Below, in pieces: positions 22,701 to 32,974 of a stretch of 64,000 nucleotides of DNA. Made by a program: the position numbers and the translations under genes. Below the pieces are notes generated by a model, which did not search any database, was not told where the DNA came from, and saw nothing but the letters and a program-made list of their open reading frames with translations. Numbering within the stretch: position 1 is the stretch's first letter; each line of letters opens with the position of its first letter. Source of the DNA: Astrothelium macrocarpum. Lineage: Eukaryota > Ascomycota > Dothideomycetes > Trypetheliales > Trypetheliaceae. The stretch lies in contig JAGEMR010000047.1 of assembly GCA_021030915.1 (NCBI GenBank), positions 1 to 64,000 on the forward strand. Reading direction: 5' to 3'.

Positions 22701-23908
22701 GCGCCGAGATTGATTAGGACTGCAGGCCAAGCGGGCGTGCGCACGAGGAACAGCGGGGGTGACCGCCTTTCCCTGGTGAAGCGGCCACGTTCTCCGTGCC
22801 ACTTGCGCTCGCACCGGCGGTGAAAGTCGCTGCTCAAACATCAGCCTTGTCCATCTCGTGCCGCCGCCAAGCGGGGGTCGTCTTCTTCCTTTGCTTGTTA
22901 TTTTTGTGCGACGTGCCGTACCACGACGTGGTACGCTTCGACGGGGCCAGAAAGGCGGCGTGAGTATGGGACATAGAGCGATGCTACCGTCAAGACCGTA
23001 TTGGCGTTGACGTGGCCCCGCCTACTATCAACGCAAGAGACCTATTCCAGGTACTTTCTCAAATCATCGCTTTGGGAGTTTAGCGACGAGCAAGCCGGTC
23101 GATTGTTTCTCGCAACGGCGATCGCACACTGCTCAAACGGCAACGCCATGCCGTTCGGGTGACAAATGGTTCGAATGCCACCACCATTCCTCTGCAGTTG
23201 AGTAATCGGAGACGAGCAGAGTCACGAAGAGGATTAACAATTGCTGAATCCGAAGACGATAGAAGGTGAGTAGTCAAAGCATATCGTCGCACCGCCTCTG
23301 CGGTTGACGTACGTCTTCACCGTTGCTCCCCGGCCGGTGGGCTAGCCAAAGGATGATGAGTCTTCGGCGTCAATTCCAAAATCCACAAATGTCCACACCG
23401 GTGCACGCATGGCTGGACGGTCTGCAAAGGCTTGCCCAAGCCGGCTAGTGCGATTCAGCCCTGCAGTGCCAAATTAAGGCTACTTCGATACCTCATTTGG
23501 GTCGTATTGCTAAGCTCGCGTCGTCGCAAGCGCACCGACCGGTTCGCATCTCAACCTACCGCCGATTCCAACCCCGGCCGCGCTCCGAATGAGCGCGCCA
23601 AGGATGCACGTAGGGATGCAGCTGGCCTCTGCACCCTGCGCATGGCATTCGCCCTAGCAGGGGTACCACTATCCTCGCAAGTGATGATGTTGCGGAGTTG
23701 TTGCGGACGGAGCCGAATGAGCTGATAAATAGCTGACGGACATTCCACCTTATAATCCATCTGCCTTGGTAGCTGGGTCTTCAAATACTCCGTAGATGCC
23801 TACTTCTCAACTTCATCTTTTTGAATCTACCTAATCCATTCAACTTGCACGTGGTTGATCAGTCCCGCCTTGCCTCCCTCTATTTACTCATCCACACCAT
23901 CGACCAAG
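16708..23908. other. 7.2-kb region without a supported gene
   Basis: Only short, unrelated open frames are present on both strands, mostly under 110 codons. I could not link them by splice sites into any known family. No tRNA, rRNA or transposase remnant was recognised. The right end is the long upstream region of the bZIP gene. It may hold decayed transposon sequence, a lineage-specific gene or non-coding RNA that cannot be called by eye. Confidence 0.5.
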
Positions 23909-24937
23909 ATGCAGAGACAAGACAGACATCCAAACAACTACACATATCAATATCCTGTGCCCACTACACACAAGTACTCGAGCAGCCATGCCACGAGTAG
24001 TGCTTTTAGTGCCAGTGCAAATCCAAATGAAGACTGGACCAAGATTTCAGATCTGGCCGAGAGGAGAAGGATACAGAATCGCATTGCTCAACGCAACTAC
24101 CGTAAGTAGACAGACTACAATCCTTTGCTTTGCATTCATGACTTCGAGTTAACCTTGTCTCTAGGCAAGAAGTTAAAAAAGAGGCTCGAGGATCTTGAGC
24201 GAAGAGCCGCATCCAATTCCGCCTCTCCCGAACAGCACCCACAGGAACTGGATCATTCTGTTCCAATCAAACAGGAAGATGTTCCCGCTCTAAAGCAGGA
24301 GCCGGACAGCCGGGAAAGTTCGCGATATCTTAGCCGGAGGAGTCCGGACCTGATGCAGAATCAGTACAGCCAAGGGCCTGAAGAGCGGGGGATGTTTTCT
24401 CATCAGTATACCCGCCAACTGTCAACCTCTCCACCACCATTTTCATACTCGTCTTACTCGTCATCCAACGAGTCGAATTATTCAACATACCCTCAACATT
24501 CGGGATATCACAGTGTACCCCTGAGCTCCGCCGAGATGCCAATATACACGCCATATCTTCCGCCCATACCTCCTCAGTACTCGACCGGCTTACCGAGCAT
24601 GGTGCCAGCAAAGCCCGAATACTATGGCGATGATGAGATAAATCCGTTCAGCATGAACTACGCCTCGATGGCGGGAATCGATATTCCGGCACCACAGCCA
24701 TATCAAACTTCAAACGCTCATGTAATACACCCTCACAGTCGCTATCAGCTAGCATGAGTTACCTGCCAGCGCAAATCTGGTTTAACGCGCAGCATTCGCT
24801 GATCATTCGCTGTTTCTCAGACTCCCCCTCTCACTGAGTCTTTGGATCAGTCATGCGCTGGTTCACCACCAGACTCGAGCGTCTACCCAACAACACCAGT
24901 GTCGTTGCCGAGAACGCCGCCGCTCAGAATGATTTGA
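23909..24937 (+). CDS. bZIP transcription factor
   Basis: Three exons, 23909-24101, 24165-24721 and 24821-24937, encode 288 residues. The basic region lies at about residues 50-66 (ERRRIQNRIAQRNYR, then KKLKKRLEDLERRA) and is split by the first intron just after NYR. Only about two leucine heptads follow before a Ser/Pro-rich region, so the zipper is short. The middle is rich in Ser, Tyr and Pro with an EEE-free transactivation-like character. The 99-nt second intron (GTAATA to TCTCAG) was chosen because it links TSNAH to TPPLTESLDQS, a typical bZIP C-terminus; without it the protein would end at LA* at 24757. The target genes are unknown. Confidence 0.85.
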
Positions 24938-25849
24938 AGACGGAGGATATTTTTGTGGAGAGTCATATCAAGAAAGACCTCGCGCTCTTGTGGTCTATGA
25001 AAAAGGATACTATTCGTGTTTAAATTTCATTCGCTTATATTTTGGATCTTGCTTTTTTCTTGTGCATAGCGAGATTTTCATTGGCATAGCATTGGAGTTT
25101 TGAAGCTGATGAAGAAAATGACGAGTTCTCTGAGAGCGTGGAGTTTTTTTGGAAAGTTCGGCCAGCTACGGCTGGCGAACAGCTTGGAGACTGTCGTTAC
25201 CGCCATCGTGATGGCTTTTGAGGATGCGACAGGGTGTATCCGTCTAAGCAGTATGTAGATCAGCTTACTGAAAGAAGGAGTATTGCTATCCTGCGGAATC
25301 TCATTCCACGCTCTGTGTTGCCTCGTACTGTATGTCGTCGGCTGGGGTTACGACCGACGCGAAAGAATGCATGCGATCTGTGTGGCTTGCGGATCCCACG
25401 CGAGCCTGTACCTGTGCGCGATCCGAATGTTCAGCTCGGCGTTGGCCACGCGTTTTTGTCTCAAAGCCCCTTTTGTTGTCCGCTAAGATAGTGGAAGGTT
25501 GGAGACTCTCAGCCAGACGGACGGAGGCGTTTCACATCTGGTCACGATCGCAGGATTCGCCTTATCAGTGACCACTTACGGAGTAGGGTGAAAGCGTGGG
25601 TAAGGTTTGCGAATTCTCCTCTTTGAGACTCAGGCGCCCGTTTCAGAATGGGGCAAAGGCTTGTGGCGTCTGTAGGTGCGGCTGTATTGGAGGCAAAGGC
25701 AAAGTTATGTGGTCATGGCGTTGTAGACGTATCCAACACCCTGGGTCGTTGATGTCATTGGGCCCTTCATGAATACGGGGTGATGGAATGGCCCCCAATA
25801 CGGGATACACTCGAAAACTATGTCAAAGCCACAAAGCTGGCAAAGCAAT
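24938..25849. other. intergenic region
   Basis: This lies between the bZIP gene and the CIA30-domain gene. No further gene is supported. Confidence 0.5.
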
Positions 25850-26914
25850 ATGTCTCTATTTGGTGGGAACAAGTGCGTTACAGCCTACCCAACAATTGAC
25901 AAATGCGTCGCTAAATTGTCATAGACCGTGGAGCGCGGGAGATTGGACGGACAGTGATGACAGGGTTCGTGGAGGAAAGTCGCGGGTAACGTTGCGAAGA
26001 TCCTAATGTTGACTTATTTTGGTGTAACTCGCTGGTAACGTCTGGCTCTGGCATTCTAGTCCTTCTTTGATTGCAGTACGTTCGCGCCTGTCGCGCGTTT
26101 CCATGGCGAGCTTGATATCAAGACGCTTGGAACAGCGGGTTTTGCCAGCCAACGAACCACTGGAGAGAATCGCTCATGGGATCTTTCAAGCTATGATGGA
26201 ATTGAGTTGAAGATAATCCAGTCAGATTGTACGGTTTTCATTGCCCTTACAAGTTGTACGTACGATTACCTAACCAGCGAGAAGCAAAACGATATACATT
26301 TATTCTAAAGGATGAGATACTCCCCAAGAATCCGGACAATGGAAGAGAACAGTCTACGGTTTCATATGAGTACGACTTCACATTGGAATCGAATGCCAAT
26401 GTTGGCAATGGTGATCAAGCCGTTTTTATTCCGTTCAAGGCCTTCAAACCCACATACCGTGGTCGTGAGAAGAAAGACGCTGAGCCTCTAAATTTAAAGT
26501 CCATTAAACGAATTAGCATTATGATGCGAAGGTAGATCATCTACTCCGAATAATGGAGGTACTCCTAAAGCATCTAACTGACAATAAAAAAGCTTCTTCG
26601 GCGGGCAAGAAGGCCCCTTTTCCCTATCTATAAAGTCGATTTCTGCCTTCAAGAACTCATCTATGGAGACCAATTATGACCAATACTCCAAAGCAGCTGA
26701 TCTTGAAGCCAAGGTATGTTGTGATATTCATCCATCTATGCTGACAGCTAATTCAAAGAATCTTAAACTACAGGACCATGAACATGGTAACAAATCAGCT
26801 TCGAAGCGCCAAGAAATTTTTAAACGATGCAGCCATGTGTTCATCTTCGTATTGGGTGGGGTCTTGCTTTACACTGTTTATCAAAAGTTTTCCCCAACAT
26901 CTAGTCACCTGTAG
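25850..26914 (+). CDS. CIA30-domain protein with C-terminal membrane anchor
   Basis: Six exons encode 253 residues: 25850-25872, 25925-25985, 26060-26228, 26285-26531, 26593-26713 and 26774-26914. The CIA30 pattern runs through the protein: MSLFGG, PWSAGDWTDSDDRVRGGKS, FFDCS, ARFHGELDIKTLGTAGFASQ, YTFILKDEILPK, FIPFKAFKPTYRGREK and SFFGGQEGPFSLSI. Family members (CIA30/NDUFAF1) help assemble mitochondrial complex I, although short fungal paralogues are uncharacterised. The last exon encodes a basic stretch (SASKRQEIFKRC) followed by a hydrophobic segment at residues 228-243 and a short polar end, the form of a tail anchor. The first exon is only 23 nt. Its start was chosen because it restores the expected MSLFGG N-terminus. 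Confidence 0.88.
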
Positions 26915-27619
26915 GTCGTCGCTATCAACTACCAAAACAAGAACTATTTTCTATGCACATAAATTGTCTAGCACGGAAGCCTTAAAAAAATTTTCATTAT
27001 CATCGGAAGGAGTTTTAAAAAGCCGGCCGATATTTATTCTATCTGTCCAATTTCGCGTCCAACCAGCCACCGAACTTCCGTCATGATGTCGCACTTCAAC
27101 GGCCCGATCAGGGGATCTTGGGCCAATCAGTGCCGCTCTCGACTATCTCGGCCAGTCATGCATGCGGGTGTGGCAGATGTCCCGAATTCCGGAATTCAAT
27201 GCTTTAAATCGGATACTTCGGCAACAATTCATGAGGTAGCGCATTCCAGAGGATAGATTCGTTCAGGCGTACTTTTGCATTTTGTTGGGGGACGGTGAAT
27301 TCGCGTACGGTGATAATGGTTTTCTTTGACCAGCGTCAAGAAAGACATTAGTTCCGCAAGCGAAAATTCAACAAAGCCTCGGTTGTTTTGATCAATAGGA
27401 GCTTTGATCATTAATTAATTACTGAGCCTGGAGAAAAGCCCTTACTGGCCCATTAAATCCGAAGACGTCATTTAGCTCCGCAAGCATGCATCTACTCCTG
27501 CGACTACTTAACAATTAGTATTCGTCCTTTTCCGGCTATCTCCTTACTCATCCGCTCTTCAACAGCATATACGCCGAGACCTTCCGGGTGTTCCGCGCTC
27601 CTAAAAAAAGGCGGCTACG
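26915..27619. other. intergenic region
   Basis: This is the 3' flank of the CIA30 gene and the promoter of the MFS gene. No gene is seen. Confidence 0.5.
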
Positions 27620-29611
27620 ATGACGGACAGAGACCCTGAGTCCAACAGTGTGGCGGGGAGGGGTCCTGGCTCAGTACCGCATTTGAGATTAGTCTTTGAC
27701 CAAGGCCTTGTAACTTCAGAAGTCCTGAAATGGTATCATGATGCGGCTTTTATCCTGAATTTGACGTGCGCTTGACTAAACATTCGACTAGGCAATACGA
27801 CGGTCAAGGAACTGAAGAATCGCCCTACGTTGTGACATGGATCGAGAACGACCCACGCAATCCTATGCTCTTTACAAAGTCAAAAAGATGGGCTATCACA
27901 ATTGTTTCGGCAATCGCAACGCTTGCAGTCGCCTTCGTTTCGTCCGCATATTCTGGAGGTGTCAAACAAATCATTGAACAATTTCATGCTGGCGAAGAGG
28001 TCGTCACATTGGGGATCTCGCTGTTCGTTTTGGGTTTTGCTATCGGACCCCTGATATGGGCGCCGCTAAGCGAGCTTTATGGACGCCAAGCCCTGTACAC
28101 CATCACATATGGCGCGCTTACCGCCTTCAACGCTGGGGCTGCAGGATCGCAGAATATTTGGACACTAATTATTTTGAGGTTTTGGGCTGGCGCATTTGGC
28201 AGCTCACCCCTGACCAATGCCGGAGGTGTCATTGCAGACATGTTCCCAGCAACAGAACGGGGGTTAGCTTTGAGCATCTTTGCTTCTGCGCCCTTTATGG
28301 GCCCTGTGCTGTGAGTACCCTCGCTCCTGTAATTTATGTTGAGCATCATTTTCTAAGAGAAAAGCTAGTGGTCCGATTGTAGGCGGATTCTTAGCCGAAA
28401 CCGAAGGTTGGCGTTGGGTTGAAGGCCTGATGGCCATTTTCACAGGGGTCCTCTGGATAGCTGGGACGCTGTTCATTCCGGAAACCTACGCTCCTGTGCT
28501 CCTTCGTAACAGGGCTGCCAAATTATCGAAAATGACTGGAAAAGTCTACAAAAGCAGAGGCGATGTTGAACAAGGCCCAACCACGCTTGGTAATGCCCTC
28601 TCAACCGCGCTAATTAGACCCTGGATTCTATTGTTTCGTGAGCCAATTGTACTCTTACTTTCCATCTACATGGCCATCGTTTATGGGACTCTTTATATGC
28701 TGTTTGCCGCGTTTCCCATTGTCTATCAGGAGAATCGAGGGTGGAGTGAAGGCACTGGCGGACTCGCTTTCTTGGGTGTCGCTGTCGGTATGATATCAGC
28801 CGTCATCTACAGCATCTGGGACAACAAGCGCTACATCAAAGTAGTTGATGCGCACAAGGGATTTGCGCCCCCTGAGGCTCGACTACCCATCGCCATGATA
28901 GGTGGTATTGCAATCCCACTTGGACTGATTTGGTTTGCGTGGACCAATTATCCGAGTATCCAATTCATGGCGTCCATCGCAGGTGGTGTCCCTTTTGGTT
29001 TCGGAATGGTGCTCGTGTTTTTGAGCATAATGTCGTATTTGATTGATGCGTATACCATTTTTGCAGCGTCTGTACTTGCTGCTAATGCTGTTATTCGATC
29101 TCTTTTCGGTGCTATTTTTCCCTTATTCACAACGTACATGTACGATAATCTCGGCATTCACTGGGCTTCAATGGTTCCAGCATTCCTTGCCCTTGCCTGT
29201 GTGCCTTTTCCCTTTTTGTTTTACAGATATGGGCCTGCCATTCGTAAGCGTTGTAAATTCGCTGCCGAAGCCGACGCGTTCATGCAAAAGCTTCGCGAAC
29301 AGAGCACCAAAGCTGGTGAAAGTGAAAAGCAGGAAGAAGAACGGGAACAGGAGGCGCTTGATTATTCTTATGACGATGAGAAATCACCAAGAGAGGACAT
29401 TGAGAAAGACATCGAAAAAGGGGAGGAGGGGGAGGAGGAAGAAGGACTGAGGTTTGAGGAGATAAAAACGGCCAAGAGTAAGACAGAGGAAAGACCAAAT
29501 GAACTCACGCGGTATGACAGCAATCCATACGATATTGATCGTCTAAATACCAAGGAGAGTTTTACAAGGAGTCGAGCTTCGAGTCGGGCGGGCAAAGGGA
29601 TTAAAAGTTAA
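27620..29611 (+). CDS. MFS transporter, DHA1 (multidrug/polyamine) type
   Basis: Three exons, 27620-27732, 27792-28310 and 28369-29611, encode 624 residues. The cytosolic N-terminus contains YVVTWIENDPRNPMLF, typical of fungal DHA1 exporters. About twelve hydrophobic segments follow, with the MFS signature PLSELYGRQALY between helices 2 and 3, RFWAGAFGSSPLTNAGGVIADM around helices 4 and 5, and GFLAETEGWRW after helix 5. The C-terminus is a hydrophilic, very acidic tail of about 110 residues. Such carriers export drugs, polyamines or secondary metabolites by proton antiport; the substrate cannot be inferred. The introns are short and canonical (59 nt with donor GTATCA, 58 nt with donor GTGAGT). 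Confidence 0.92.
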
Positions 29612-31127
29612 GGAAGGCGAAGTGTTTTGGGCGCATCTTCGAACACAGCGAAGTGGTTTTGACATCCGAATCACACTATCACACCACGACATATGAAACA
29701 AGTTAGAGGCGGTTCACATTACAGAAGGGTCAGCCCGGTTCGAGATAGATATACCATTTTGTATGAGTAGGACGTCGATAGAAACATGAATAATGTGTAA
29801 AATTAGTCATATTTTACTTACTAGTGTCAACTTGACCCATATGAGATGAGAAAGCACCTATCGCGAGTAAACATTCGACTTGATTTCAAAAGAACGTGAG
29901 AACCATTTCTATCCATTGCCAGGGGTTGTAACAAGAACTGTCGTGGTTCGCAAGAAAACAACTCGCCAAATACTCGAGACCTCCAATACAATTTCCAACC
30001 ATTGCAAAAAATGTCCCATGCACTGACACTCGCAAAGTTAGCGCTATCGATTATCGTCGAGGTCTCTCTACTAGGTGTCTAGTGAATTATATATATCTCT
30101 TGTGGCCCGTGACATTTCTTAGTGCAGGTAAATTTATGGACTTTTAAGACGCAAAGCCATTCCTTCAACTACTCGAGACTATCCAAAAATACTCGGGATG
30201 CCCCAATGGCTGAATATAGCAATCGAAGCGAATCTAGTCTTTGGAACACTTACACTTGCACTAGAATCCAGGCATTTTACTCAAATGCAATCTAGTATTA
30301 ATTCCAGCAAATTTTGTAGATAAGGCCAAGAAGGATGTTCAAGGCGTGGAGGAAGGCTTGGTTGTAAAAGTGCATCGATTTCCAATCGGGGCATGATGAT
30401 GCGATTTATTACTGACCGCAAGGGCAAACGTTAAGAGGTAGCATCGGCTGCATTACAAGAATGCTGACAGGCATGAACAGAGAGCCATGGCCGAAGAATA
30501 TTTACGAGGCCATAAGGCTACTGCAATCCTTACAGCTTGACTGAATCATTTCCGAATAATTCTCGGTGAGCCATCCCAAGCAGTCTGGTCCGTGCCATGC
30601 CAACCGGTCTTCCATACATGCGCCCGGACACACTCGGTAGCGGTGTGCGAGTTGATTCGAGCACCCTGCAGCCATGTGGAATTTTTAGAGATGCTAGGGT
30701 GTTGCAGCCGCTGCTGATCAACGGCTTAGAGGACTTTGGTACCACGCCAACATGACCAGCTCCGTGAGTTCACCGGCTGGCCTCTTACTTCAGCCAGCTT
30801 TTGCGATGCCATTTGTTTTGCTCTCGGCCTAACGTCCTCAATCCATCAAATCAGCAAGAAACTGCACATTGCCCGGTATGACGATGCGCTCTCCTCGACC
30901 ACTCGCGGCTAGAGAAGTTGTTTTCGGAGGCGTTCCCAACATGCGTGACCGGATTCCTGAGGAAAACTGACCTCCAGCCTGATCACTGGCATGCACCCTG
31001 TACCAAATTCACCCGATTCTCGATGTCTGCGACAAGGCGTTGCGCTCCGTGCGCACTTCGCAACAGACTTTCTTACTACTCTTGATTCCACTCCAACCTG
31101 GAGAGGAACCATGCCAGCGAACGCATT
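29612..31127. other. 1.5-kb intergenic region
   Basis: This lies between the MFS and F-box genes. It contains a degenerate MITE-like element at about 29919-30138 and no supported gene. Confidence 0.5.
29919..30138. mobile_element. MITE-like element, copy B (degenerate)
   Basis: The left end CCAGGGGTTGTAACAAGAAC matches the termini of copies A and C. A right-end-like motif GTGACATTTCTTAGTGCA lies at 30109-30126, inverted relative to the left inner motif. The implied length of about 220 bp equals copy C. The outermost right terminus is not recognisable. Confidence 0.4.
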
Positions 31128-32528
31128 ATGGCTGCCACCATCCTCCCCACTGAATTGCTTCAGCTGGTATACGACTGTCTCGATCCTCAAGACTTTTACT
31201 CTGCTCGGCGAGTGTGCAGGAAGTGGTTTCACTCCTCCAATGCTACATTAATACTTCGCAAGCAATTGGCCTTTTTGCCTGTCATCCAGCCACGCGATCC
31301 TGACTTTCAACAAGACCTCAATGGCCTCCGCGCCATGTTTGACAAGGCTGCTTACATACACATGATGGGAATGCAAGTGGAGAAGTCTTTGGATGCCTCG
31401 ACGGCCTATGCAAGGAAAATAAACAAGTCAAAATTTGTTGTCTCTTCGGATGGTCTCAGCTTGGCAGCTGTAGATAGTCTCCTTTTGACCGTTTACGATG
31501 CCACACAAGAAGAAATGAAGATTGTCCATGAACAGCGGACGAACAGCTACAAATGGATGTCAGGCCCTGGGCCATGGTTCAAGTCTTCTCCAAATGCGTG
31601 TTTTGAGTTGGCAATCTCCACCGACAAAACCGTTGTCGCCATCGCATTAGAGAGAACCATCCAACTTTACAAACTCGGCACCACCGAAGTCGCACCTCTC
31701 TCCAAATGGCTGGCCCCTGCCTGCGGCGACTACATTGTCGGCGTCGAATTCACCCCCGACGACCGCCTCGTCCGATTGCAACTCAGCAAAGGCCACATCG
31801 TCTACCTGGGCGAGCCCTCAACGCCGGATGACAAGCTCGACACCTTCGCCTACTGGCAAAGCGCCATCCACCAAGTCTACCTCGACACCGCCACCACCCA
31901 GCTCATCGCGCCAGCCTCCAGCGCCGGATCCACCGCATCCATCTCACCCCTCCACGCGCACCACCTCCGCCTCTTCCCCACAGCCACAACCTCCCCCACC
32001 CCCTTCCTCATCCACTCCGACAGCCCAACCCCCTTCCTCTTCTACACCGGCACCTACCACCGGCCCACCACCACCACCGATAGCAAACCCGCGCACCTCA
32101 CCATCACCGGCGCGATTCCCGCCCACCGCACCCCGCTGCTCGCCCCGCAATGCTTCGCGCGCCCGCTCGCGGCATCGCCGCTCTCCTTCCCCAGCTACGG
32201 CAGCAGCAGCACGCGCACCGCGCGCTCACCCTGCGCCCGCGTCTTCGCCGTCGCCGACGTCGACCATCTGCGCAGCATGATGAGCGCGCGCGCCTGCGGC
32301 CGCGTCCACCTGTGTCGCTGGCCCGAGGTGGGGAGTGCGGGGGGGACAGGACCGGAGGGCGTGGTGTATGGGTTTCCGAGACTGGTGGGGAGAGTGGATG
32401 GGAGGGTTGTGGGGTTGAGTGTGGAGGGGGTGGAGGGGGGGAGAGGGGAGGAGAGGTATAGGGTTGTGGTTAGGACGGATGAGAGGGTTGTTGTGTGGGA
32501 TGTGAGATTGCCGGCGCTTGGGGAGTGA
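31128..32528 (+). CDS. F-box protein
   Basis: A single exon of 466 residues. The N-terminal F-box (residues about 4-45) reads ILPTELLQLVYDCLDPQDFY, then ARRVCRKWFHSS. F-box proteins bind Skp1 and bring substrates to SCF ubiquitin ligases. The following 400 residues resemble the beta-propeller-like C-terminal part of fungal F-box proteins (repeated short beta segments such as SSDGLSLAAVDS and ALERTIQLYKLG), but no repeat family can be named. From about 31.74 kb the coding strand is extremely C-rich, then abruptly G-rich from 32.33 kb to the stop, making the protein Pro/Thr/Ser-rich and then Gly/Glu/Val-rich. The substrate is unknown. Confidence 0.8.
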   Translation: MAATILPTELLQLVYDCLDPQDFYSARRVCRKWFHSSNATLILRKQLAFLPVIQPRDPDFQQDLNGLRAMFDKAAYIHMMGMQVEKSLDASTAYARKINKSKFVVSSDGLSLAAVDSLLLTVYDATQEEMKIVHEQRTNSYKWMSGPGPWFKSSPNACFELAISTDKTVVAIALERTIQLYKLGTTEVAPLSKWLAPACGDYIVGVEFTPDDRLVRLQLSKGHIVYLGEPSTPDDKLDTFAYWQSAIHQVYLDTATTQLIAPASSAGSTASISPLHAHHLRLFPTATTSPTPFLIHSDSPTPFLFYTGTYHRPTTTTDSKPAHLTITGAIPAHRTPLLAPQCFARPLAASPLSFPSYGSSSTRTARSPCARVFAVADVDHLRSMMSARACGRVHLCRWPEVGSAGGTGPEGVVYGFPRLVGRVDGRVVGLSVEGVEGGRGEERYRVVVRTDERVVVWDVRLPALGE

Positions 32529-32974
32529 GGTGTTTTTCTTTTAGTCCGCATGGGCGATGTTGCTGGTTGTTTGAACTGGGTTGTGGTTTCGATTGGTTGT
32601 GCATTTTTTTCGGGGCCGTTTACATCTCAGTGCGATAGACGTGATACCACATAGACTTCTCTGGCTGGATTTTGCTGGCCAGATGCTGGTTTTCTTTAGA
32701 TCAAATTCAATAGATATAGATGCTTCAATTGTATAAATATTTGTTTTGATATTTCTTTACTTCCTTAGTTTCGATGAACTCTATTAAAGGCTTAGATACT
32801 GCAAACTGTTTTATCATCCCATAATAACTGATTTTGACATTGGAGCTCAGTTCATCTAGCATTCCATTAAAACATACTCTCAGAGTACGAAATTTCCGAC
32901 TTTTAAGATTCAGGCTGGCGAATTGCGTAAAGTCTCATTATATCTTTTACTCTATCGGAAAATCGTTCAATTCA
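32529..32974. other. convergent intergenic region
   Basis: This AT-rich stretch holds the 3' ends of the F-box gene (plus) and the agmatinase-like gene (minus). I see no gene here. Confidence 0.5.

Noticed and set aside
23160..23190. GGTTCGAATGCC resembling a tRNA B box
   Set aside because: No matching A box or acceptor stem was found at the right spacing.
16708..23908. Several 60-110 codon frames in the 7-kb gene-free region
   Set aside because: Size and composition fit chance; none shows conserved motifs, signal peptides or linking splice sites.
25788..25849. Upstream ATG for the CIA30-domain gene giving a longer unspliced N-terminus
   Set aside because: The spliced start at 25850 recreates MSLFGGNKPW, the usual N-terminus, with canonical GTGCGT and CATAG sites.
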